Shown: positions 55,104 through 64,000 of the stretch, piece after piece
How the letters are laid out: every line of letters starts with the position of its first letter
Position numbering within the stretch: the first letter of the stretch is position 1
Assembly: GCA_907163375.1 (NCBI GenBank)
Contig: CAJQUW010009249.1
Location: 62,001-126,000, forward strand
Length of the DNA stretch: 64,000 bases
Direction of reading: 5' to 3'
Source: Prostheceraeus crozeri
Lineage: Eukaryota; Platyhelminthes; Polycladida; Euryleptidae
The notes under the pieces: model-generated
The model's database searches: none
What the model was told of the DNA's origin: nothing
What the model saw: only the letters and a program-made list of their open reading frames with translations
Position numbers and translations under genes: made by a program

Positions 55104-57412
55104 GGTTAATGCAATATGTTAAGAATCTTTCGATTTTATATTTATCGTAATCCTGCTTAAGATTAAATTAGGTACTTTATCTATTGATAAATGTGAATAC
55201 AAATGCAGATTGTGATTCATTAGAATAACAAAATTGAAGCATAGACGGTATCTAGAATATTGCTGCTAAACTGACGTCAATAGTGAGCTATGGAAATTGT
55301 TTTAATTTGAAATCATTTCATCATTCCGAAGAACCCTTGAATAATGATGTCCATGCATATCTTCCAATTGTTGTCATTGAATTTTCTAGTTCACTTGACT
55401 ATGCAACATCAGACAAGCTAGGAAACGTGGGAAGAATCCAGTCCGACTATCTGGATTCAATGATTCGATTAACTCTACTACACAAAAAAGTTAACGGTCA
55501 CCTTCAGAAACCAAGTATTTTCAGAAATAAATGCCACATATGAATGAATAAATCAGTGTCAATAAACACACAATGGCAAACGTCATAAATGACATATGAC
55601 ATGACAATGACATTGATGATCAATAGTTTTCGTGAAAAGTGTTCAGATCTCTGATGGTAGCTGCGTTTATGCAACTTTCCTTAGTGTGAGTGAAATATGT
55701 CATCCAGGCGCAAGCTGTCTGAATTTGGTGGCGGAAGAGTCATGTGGTTTTTGGAAAATAGTTTTTCTATGCGTGAGACTGCAAGAAGTACACAGTATGA
55801 AGGTTGAAAAGTCATTTAAAATGTTGGGTTGATCAATTACATGTTGTTCTCCGGAAGTAAAATTGCTGCGCTGAGGTCATGCTCATTTTGAATGATCGCC
55901 TCTCTTGCGACTGTCTCACATACACAACATGTAATGATAATTGGAAAATCCATTTTTTATACCCATTATAGTCGTCAGCATTTTCAAGTCTGCAACACAT
56001 TCCATCGATGTCCCCTGCAGTGAAGTAGCTCCAAGATTGTTTTGACGGCGATATAAGTCTATTTTTCACATCTGTTGGATATGATCCTGGTAGTCATGGT
56101 ATATTTCCATTTTTCAGAAGCACAGCCAATAGCTGGACATCGTGCAGTCATCATGCCAGTCTGAGATGAAACATTTCGAAATAAGACATCCTATTTTCCT
56201 TCAACTTTTGATCTCACCTTTTCATCTAATGCGTCATGTGATTCGAGACGACAATGTATGACACTAACATCGAACTGCTGCACTTCAACCTATTTAATAC
56301 AGGTTCTTCTTGCACGTAGAGCCAACCTGTTCTGGATTGAATCACCACAAACTACTGACACTATGAACAAAGTATGCTTTAAGTAATCTATCATAGATTT
56401 GAACATAAGAGATGAATATCTTTCCAATTAAAACTTGAAGATGTTACATTATGAGAAGTGAGATGCGTGTTCTTTTTAGAAAAATAGCAAAAATATCTTA
56501 AATCTTGTACAATTGCTTAAATAACGATGGAATGATAAAATGAACACTATATTCGTGATCAGGACATTCGAATAGTATAAGAACTGTAGAAAATGCAGAT
56601 GAACAAAATCTTTGCTTGACAGTGTTATCAATCAAGGCTGGAATTCGAAGCAATACTTAGTTTCCACGAATCAATAAGGGACACGACTACACTGTGAGTC
56701 CGAATTTGCCAATACTATAAACGAACTATCTGCAGAAGATTTTATTGGCAGATTTCTGACTTATTTGCAAATATACTGAGTGGTTCAAAGGTAGTAGAAT
56801 CTGCATGAAAGTCGGTAATGAACGTTTCTAGATATCGAATGCATTGGAGAGCATTGAAATCTCTGTGTAGCAATGTTGTCTAAAGTTGAAATGGTAATAA
56901 TAAGCAGGACTATGGATCTTCTCAAAATGGAAGGTTATCATCCGCATGCATCAATATTATCCACTGTCTGCTCCCAAATGCTGTTCAACGGTGACGAAAA
57001 GAGACTCTTTCTTTTGTGTGAAGTCATTCTAACCCTCTATTTAATGTTGAAAGCCACAATTTCTACGATGCATATAAAATACATGCGACATAAAATACAA
57101 TTATTGAGCACAATTTCCTTCTCTGCATTTTTTGTCTTTTTCAAAACCAATTGAAAGGAACCTGACCGATGGCAACAAAACATCTAATTCATGCTACACG
57201 ACGATTCTGCGGTTTATCAAAAGTCCTTGTCTTCAGATAAATGAGCCTCCTTCTTGTTTGACGTTGCGACAGAGATGGAAGCCGGCTGCAGGCCCCTCCG
57301 GTCTTATCGGCCGAGGCCGAACCGGCCTGTATTTCAGTCCGGCACAGGCCGGCTATTCCTACTTTATTCAACAATGAGTAAATTTATCACCAAACAAGAG
57401 ATTTCTTCGATT
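55104..57412. other. No supported gene; one GC-rich patch
   Basis: 57280-57355 is GC-rich with repeated CCGGCC and GGCCG steps, like patches at 35430-35515 and 36151-36260. No gene or transposon ends were identified. Confidence 0.4.
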
Positions 57413-57954
57413 GAAAAACGTCTTTGATCACTCAGTTATGCCAATTTAACTTAACCATTATTTAACTTCTTAGATATTTCATCTTCTATAATTCATTAAT
57501 TATTCCAGTGCCCACTTCTATTGTTCCCCCCCCACAATTTTGTTGTTGACAGCCTCAAGTGTTGCATCGTCAGCGATCTTCACTTGTTCCTAAGTGCAGT
57601 CTCACCACCGTCGTAACAGCATGGGACTGTGCAAAATTCTTCTGGTCTGTGGAAAATCCGCAGCACTTGTTTTGCCGTTCACTGTACCTGCATTGTACAG
57701 AACAATCCCACGAAGTTCATGATCACAGCACAGCTGTATCCTGTATTCTAACTGAGTATCCAAGGGACCAATCCCTCATCCCAGGGGTGAAGTAGGACTT
57801 CTCAGTGGTGTTGTGCTATCACTCAGTGATATCTCTCGCACTTTTCACATCATATTTCGAGCACGTCTTTGGAAAACGTCTTTGATCATTCAGATGCCAA
57901 TTTAACTTAGCCATTATTTAACTTCTTAGATATTTCATCTTCTATAATTCATTA
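57413..57954 (+). repeat. Direct repeat pair of about 87 bp
   Basis: 57413-57501 and 57868-57954 are nearly identical (AAAACGTCTTTGATCA-TCAG to TATAATTCATTA), 455 bp apart. The second copy runs directly into the 32-bp minisatellite. Confidence 0.8.
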
Positions 57955-58162
57955 GGTTGTGGGCTACCGGAACGGACCTGTCTGAAGGTTGTCGGCCGCC
58001 GGAACGGACCTGTCTGAAGGTTGTGGGCCGCCGGAACGGACCTGTCTGAAGGTTGCGGGCCGCCGGAACGGACCTGTCTGAAGGTTGTGGGCCGCCGAAA
58101 CGGACCTGTCTGAAGGTTGCGGGCCGCCGGAACGGACCTGTCTGAAGGTTGCGGACCGCCGG
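57955..58162 (+). repeat. 32-bp minisatellite, about 6.5 copies
   Basis: The unit GGTTGTGGGCCGCCGGAACG followed by GACCTGTCTGAA repeats with few substitutions and no spacers. Three units make 96 bases, so all three frames stay open and give an artificial repetitive peptide on the minus strand. Confidence 0.95.
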
Positions 58163-60440
58163 TATCCATCACTGTGTTGCGAACAAACACAGTTCGCAGT
58201 TTTGAGCCAATGAAAAGCCCATGAGCAGCATGACAACCTTGTAAAGTCTCAAATCTTAGATGAATTAACGTTGGATATTCAAATCGAATTGTATATCATT
58301 TGAGGGACCAAAGTTGCTCATACAATCGACGACAAGAATATCTATTCCATCACCAAGATGGCGCTGCAGCGCGCTGTAATGTCAATGCAAGAAAGATTTT
58401 GAACGAGCAATTGCCTGGCGGTTGAATGGCTAGTCGTGGAGTCCTTGATGACCGCTACGACCGCTTGATCTCACTCCATGCGGTTTTTGGTTTTGGAGTT
58501 GTCTCAGATGTAAAGTTTTTGCTTGTGATGAAAAGCACGTAGCTAACCGGAGAGAATTGATTGCAAAAGTTTTTCAAGAAATAGAAGAAAGTCATCTTCG
58601 AATGTCTCAATTCAATGTCGCGTGATTTCCTGTCACAATCAGGGTGGCAATTTGCTTAAATGATTAGATGCATGAACATTTTCACATTTTGCACCTGATT
58701 CTTCATAATGACTCACTGATTCACGGCGATTACATTGTTTAAAAGATCATTACAATCTTTTCTGCAAATTTGATTACCAGGCAAGACTTTTGGACCAACC
58801 GGTATGTGCCAAAGTTTGACCGATTCATCAGAAATTTGTAGATGTATTCGAGTATATTCCTACAAAATTGATAAGGAATGAATTTTCAATGCGAGATGTT
58901 GACCTTCATCTCCGCGGTTTCAGCATCTTTCAATTTTAACCCTCAACCCACTGGGAGATTCAAATTTCAAATATGGTTTCTTATTATTTTTCTACTTTTT
59001 AGTTCTGCAGCTGATCAGCAGTTATTGAAATGTTTCAGGACGACCATATTGCTTTTGGTCTCAGTGTCTCGATAAAAGTCACCTGCAGAAACTAAGTAAC
59101 TAAAATGTGCGATTTTAGTGATATTTGAGCTGAACTAAAAGTTTGATTTATTTGACCTTTAACTTCATCTAATACCATGATGTAGTCTTAGAGCGACTGA
59201 AAATCATCGTTTTATTAACCACCTTGACCATATCTTTCGATTGGTGTATGGTTTGTTAGTTTTTGCTGTCATTTTCCTTTTCAATTGGTGATGAAATGGA
59301 AATTTGTTGAAAATTGGCGTTTTTGACCTTTGACCTGAAGTCAGGGATGACCTCAAAAATAAAATTGATGCTATGTTTCTGAATCGATTTCAATGCCTAT
59401 TCGATTGATGTGTGGTTTGGCAAAATTGGTACAAGTTTGGGAGTAGGGGGGCGAAATTCCCCCAAAATCGGTGGGAGCTGCAATACGTCCTCGTCGTCCA
59501 CCCTGGGTAATGAATCTTTGACTCATTAGCGAAATTGTAGCAGGAGATGAACAAGACATCACAGCCTTATGTGCGATGCGTCACACAGTTTCCGAAAAAG
59601 ACAATGAAAATGGCAATTGATCACAAATCTAAGCAACTTATTTGTGAATGCAAATCCGTGAAAACAGTTTGTTTACCATTTAACAGCTGATCGGACTACA
59701 GTTGTTAATTCTCATCTGTCCTATGAAATTAACCTTGCATTCGAAGTTTTGAAGATCTGGAAAAAATTATTTGAATGGATGAATAGCAATTAGATGAAGT
59801 CTATAAAATCTAACTAAATTTTAAAAAGAAAATTCTCATACACTACTTTTCAGTGATAAAGGACAGCAGTGCATTCTATCAAGAACTTCATTTAAAGAGA
59901 GTATGAAGAAGAATTGGCAGACAGCCTCGTGGATACGATTTGCAGAGTACAGCAACAGAACTTCAAAAGATTATTTGGCAGATTAAGATGTAAATTGGAC
60001 GTGTGTAGTCCATCATGTGTTGCATAACTCATGTACGTGCAAGTACAAAAATATATTTAATGATCATGCAATTCAGCAATACTTTTGGTTTCAAGCAGCT
60101 TTTTCTGAACGAAATGACAGACGCATTACGTTTAAGTTGCGGATTGTAGAAGATCAAATCCACTATAATTCAGTACAGTCATTCAATGTAGGCCCATGTG
60201 ATTGTATTCTCTATTATGTTGGAGAGGAGATAAATGCAGCAGATGTTGTCCTCCTTTCATTTGGAATCTTTGCAATGATCATGTCATCATTTTCTTCATG
60301 CTTGACAAGTCATTTTGTATTTTCACTCACACCCAGCAACCATCTCTCCCTCGCGCATTCTGCAGACCATTATGTCTGTCTGATTGTCAATAGCAACGCC
60401 AATTGAAGTTCAATACAACTGCGGACGTGGCCTCTTTCCA
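58163..60440. other. No supported gene
   Basis: AT-rich unique-looking sequence upstream of the promoter at 60.45 kb. Short open frames have no coding signature. Confidence 0.4.
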
Positions 60441-60447
60441 ACTATTC

Positions 60448-61060
60448 AATTGACGTCCTGAATATAAGACAAGCATTTAACTGCGCTGATCAGACGATAG
60501 AAAGTCACTCGCCGATCAACACTTGCACATTGTGAAGAACTTACGTGAGTAGCAGTTTTCTATTCAGTTCAATTCTCATAGAGATATTGCATCTTTCTTT
60601 ATTGTGTAAGAAATATTCAAGATATTCAATTATTCAAGAGATGTTAATTGCTAATGAAAAATGTTTGTGATTTCAACCTTATGACAGAAAATTTACAATT
60701 ACGATGAGAAGTTTTTCTGTTTCGTATCCTTCACCTTGTCCGTAAAATACAGTCCTTGAATATCTGCAATGCATTAAGTTAGGCTCTCCTGAATCGAATG
60801 AAGCCGCTGCACGGTGATGGTTGTTTAAAATTACTATCATCTCCATCTCACAAACATTTTAATGATATTGTAGCATGAGTTGGTGATTTCTTGAAAAGCA
60901 ATTGAACTATCAAAGAATTTGAGTTCTATTTGAATCTATTTGAATGTCTCATGATGTTCTACGGGGTTTTCTTTCAAATGAACTATTAATTTTCTTCCTT
61001 TACAGAATTTCGTTTTAAAACTTTCGAATACTCAATCTGAAAGGATGGCAACCGCTAGCG
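60448..61060 (+). CDS. 5' end of a host gene: promoter, non-coding exon 1, start of exon 2
   Basis: TGACGTCC, CRE-like (60452 region), and GAATATAAGA, TATA-like (about 60460), precede an exon ending ...GAACTTAC followed by the donor GTGAGT (60545). After a 461-bp intron the acceptor CTTCCTTTACAG (ending 61005) opens exon 2 (61006-61060), which holds ATG GCA ACC GCT AGC G and then a perfect donor GTAAGT (61061). Only five codons are encoded here (phase 1); the rest of the gene must lie downstream, possibly beyond the window. The product cannot be told. Confidence 0.5.
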
Positions 61061-64000
61061 GTAAGTTTGTTTTTACCTTTCCTAAACATTCGTAAAAGTA
61101 CATATTTTCAAATCTCATGACTCGGTCCGGTGTATCGTGAAAGACGCCAATGTTAATTCAACTCCTACATCTTGGATACGACAGAAAATAGGTTCCTGAA
61201 AAATTTGGCTGAAACGATGAAATGACTTAAGTTCGGATTTAATCGAGAAGGTCCTTATATCAACGAAAACTGAGAGCAAAGTGCAATATATTTGACAAGC
61301 TTCCCGGTCTACCGTAGAGACTTTTCTTATTCTGGTGAAGTATCTTCGAATATTTCAACTGAAAAAATGAAATCTATTGTGTACCGACCTTCTTGTAACC
61401 GAATATCATGTTCCAAGGAATGTGAAAATTGATCGATCAGGCATTAACCTAATAATACAATTAGTTTGTGCTCTCCTGATCTTAATCGGCTCTCCTGAAA
61501 ACTTCAGTTTTGAAAATTTTGAAGATACTCAAGCTTGAACGGCTGAAATTTCTTCTCTACGCTGTAAACCACCACCTCCTAAAGCGAGCTGAATCATCTC
61601 CTAAAACACTATTCGCAACTACGAAAAATCCTATAGCAAAGCGCCTCATGAGGCTGGTGCACTAGTCAGTGCGTCTTTGGGTTATTATTGGTAGGTCAGC
61701 ATTCTAATTCAGTGTAGCATCCCAAAATGTCTGTGTGTGTGTGGCGTTTTAGGATGCATTTTCCTCGATTTTAGGAGGTGACAGATTGTAGTGTAGGCCA
61801 GTTATTGACATGCGGTTTCTTTCTGCGAAAATATAAAGATGTCAATTTCACGATGAGATGATATATTCATCTCAATTTCATGAAAAGAGTCCTAAGGAGT
61901 AGTTCTATGAGAGCCGCGTCATTTTACCTAAATAAGAACAGTGAAATGGATCAACAGTGAGACACCATTGATTAATTAAAGCCTGTTCCAAGTTTTTCAG
62001 GGCATCATGCCTATGTTCATGTTGAGCTTCAAACAATTTGAAAGAATTTGAAATGTTCACGTAGCTTATCGAGGAATTGTCTCATAGGGATAACATAGCG
62101 TGTGCTTGGTTGAGCATCAAATTAAAACGCGTTGACACGCCGCCGTGGAGAACTGTAAAATCGACCACCCTGCCCGATCCTGGCCTATTTTTACTCTGAA
62201 AGGTATTTGTAGTAAAAATTGATTCAATCATTTGAATTGAATACTAATTGCTTTACTGAAGTCTCACAATACAAGCAGATGGAAGACTTTTATAAGGAAA
62301 CATGAAAGAGAGTTACAGAGGGATGATGGTCACATTCAGTCATAGCGATGATGTCTCACGTCTCATAGAGAAAGGCGTCACAGGCCCAGAACTGAGGAGG
62401 AATCATTGCTCTGAATCACTGTAATTAAGCGACAAATGCACATCGTTCCTTTCCCCAGTGAGACACAGTCACTTAATGTAATCATGTAAGAAATGCTTTG
62501 ACCGTGCATTATAAAAGAATTAGAAAATCTGGGAATAGGTTAAGTGTTTATTTCGATAGAAAATATAAAACATTTACAAATTATACAAATTGTGTTAATC
62601 TCCGATATTTATTTCATTGAACACCGGTCAATGTCATCACCAGGGAGTATAAAAACTTAATTTAATGGAAGAATATTCTATTTCGTAATTTTTGACAGGA
62701 AATTTTTTATACTTTATTGAACAAATGTATTCATAACTTCATTCATCATAATGAAACAGAAAACTGGATTCAAAGCTAAAAAACGTAAATTAGGTGCTTT
62801 CCAAAATGAAATTTTCGAATAGAATTGCACAAGCAGATTGTCATGAGCTTTTCAATGGTTTTCTGTACTCAATGATCATTTGTATGAACTCTCAGCAGCA
62901 CAAGTGTGGCATTGATTGTGGGCATTGTATACAATTTCGCTAAAAGTACAATGTCCATCTTTTAGTTACGTGCTCTGCATGCATTTTCAACGACAAAATG
63001 CAGTATGTGATGGTAAGAATATTGCAGTTGAAAAATATTGAATGGCTTCAATTCAGAGCCGATTTAGGTTGATAAACGAAAAAGTTGTCCATTGCAAAAT
63101 GTTGTGCCATTTACCATCTCAAATATCTGTCTTGCACACCTGAGAGTCCTATTACAATCATTGTAAGATGTATTATTCAACTTCAATTCATTGAAACAGT
63201 CTCAAAGTCCTTTTTTCCTACAGAAATCCTTCTACCAAAAGGAGAACTGTATAGAATTTGTTGCGTGCTCCACTCAACACAGCAATTCATATTTCAGAGC
63301 AGTCTATGATGAAGCTAACGAGTATAAGTAATGACATTAGGACCGAGAATATCCTGAACAAATGAAAGTTTAGGAGGATTTGATGTCATAGATTGTTGTG
63401 TGGAGAAACATGGAGGACAACATCTTCTACTTCTTCTCAAATATTCGGCGTGACATTCCCGATCCAAGAATCATTGAAGCCTGGTCACGGCGGCATTTTG
63501 TTTTTGATATGTGATTTTAGTGCTACGTACTCTACCGAAGAAGAATTATATAAATCAGCTGTCACATCTTTCACACGACATTTTATTACTGATCTCACCT
63601 GTATTTGTATGACAGGCAATATCTTCTTTGTACTTCCAAACAATATTTATCACCCTATTCAAAATCCATGCCAAGAAATGACATTGGTACTCAGAGATAA
63701 ATGTGTGGAAGGATATGGCCATACATCCTTATTATCCATTATTTTGTGCTGTTATTTCATGTGGGGGCTCAATTGCATAGATGCGATGACGAGCTTCTAC
63801 CAAGTTTTAATTTAATGACGAAGAATCATCCCCTCTTATTGCCGAATATCCAAGTCGTTTGCTTGCGGTTACATGCTCTACCAAATTGTTACTAAAAATT
63901 TGCTACTCTACCAAAAATTCACGATTAAGAAAATGTTTCGTCACATATCAAAAACGTGCACTTATAGCAATAAATTTCATTCAAACTCGCATAATTTGCT
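61061..64000. other. Probable intron and downstream sequence, no confirmed exon
   Basis: If the gene at 60.5 kb is real, this is its second intron or beyond. A short frame starting MEDNIFYFFSNIRRDIPDP (63411 to about 63515) looks protein-like but has no clear splice context and ends after 34 codons. Nothing else is supported. Confidence 0.35.

Noticed and set aside
57955-58162. Regular 32-bp repeats that could suggest a CRISPR array
   Set aside because: Units are directly adjacent with no spacers, and the DNA is animal. It is a minisatellite.
57942-58236. Two long repetitive open frames on the minus strand
   Set aside because: They are frame shadows of the 32-bp minisatellite.
60017-60406. 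129-residue frame upstream of the host promoter
   Set aside because: Low-complexity hydrophobic composition, competing frames, and no splice or homology signal.
63393-63815. 140-residue frame at the right end
   Set aside because: No domain, no start or splice context, and an alternative short frame is equally plausible.
1-64000. tRNA, rRNA or bacterial-type operons
   Set aside because: No cloverleaf, rRNA core or Shine-Dalgarno pattern was seen.

Overview
The window is animal nuclear DNA: AT-rich, short GT-AG introns, a (TTAGGG)n block, and many metazoan mobile elements (Penelope-like, Polinton/Maverick, piggyBac, Chapaev-like, Tc1/mariner). A marine invertebrate is likely; nothing here fixes the species. 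Almost all recognisable coding sequence belongs to mobile elements. Host candidates are one terminal exon near 32.6 kb and a promoter with the first two exons of a gene near 60.5-61.1 kb.

Layout. 1-5374: remains of two Penelope-like elements (PLE). The first has a near-perfect inverted repeat at the window edge, a GIY-YIG domain and a hammerhead-like motif. The second, an RT, is split inside its G-V-P-M-G motif by a 3,334-bp Chapaev-like DNA transposon (1445-4778; 563-bp TIRs; 4-bp TSD AATG). 7973-8827 holds the first of four copies of a MITE family.

9304-29850 is the centrepiece: a complete 20,547-bp Polinton with TIRs and a perfect 6-bp TSD (ATGGTC). Rightward genes: a broken UBA-RING ubiquitin ligase, two small proteins, an AT-hook-like protein, the packaging ATPase, a conserved Polinton-type protein, integrase, the penton-like PX protein, a pX/pVI-like basic protein, the double-jelly-roll capsid protein and an adenain-type protease. 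Leftward genes: a TBP-like protein, an overlapping PC4-like protein, protein-primed DNA polymerase B with Zn fingers and an OTU-like domain, an intron-rich zinc/coiled-coil gene and a Ser/Pro-rich protein. A last small Cys-rich gene runs rightward. Capsid, penton, pX-like protein, integrase, ATPase and polymerase all carry stops, frameshifts or deletions, so the copy looks dead although its ends are intact. Several promoters combine an AP-1 or CRE-like site with TATATAAGG. A non-coding hub (27.1-28.4 kb) holds two E2F sites, telomeric repeats, an AGGTCA cluster and a duplicated 190-bp unit.

29857-64000: a possible host exon, a 909-bp foldback element, decayed Tc1/mariner remnants, a piggyBac element with a three-exon transposase (about 37.5-41.3 kb), a 931-bp piggyBac MITE, a segmentally duplicated PLE fragment (46.2-47.5 and 50.8-52.1 kb), a third 5'-truncated PLE with RT and GIY-YIG, three more MITE copies, a 32-bp minisatellite and the start of a host gene.

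The most unusual part is the Polinton's accessory set: a two-repeat TBP homologue beside a tandem PC4-like protein suggests the element supplied part of its own transcription-initiation machinery, while E2F, CRE and AP-1 sites would couple it to host cell state, and a UBA-RING protein would act on host ubiquitin or apoptosis pathways.
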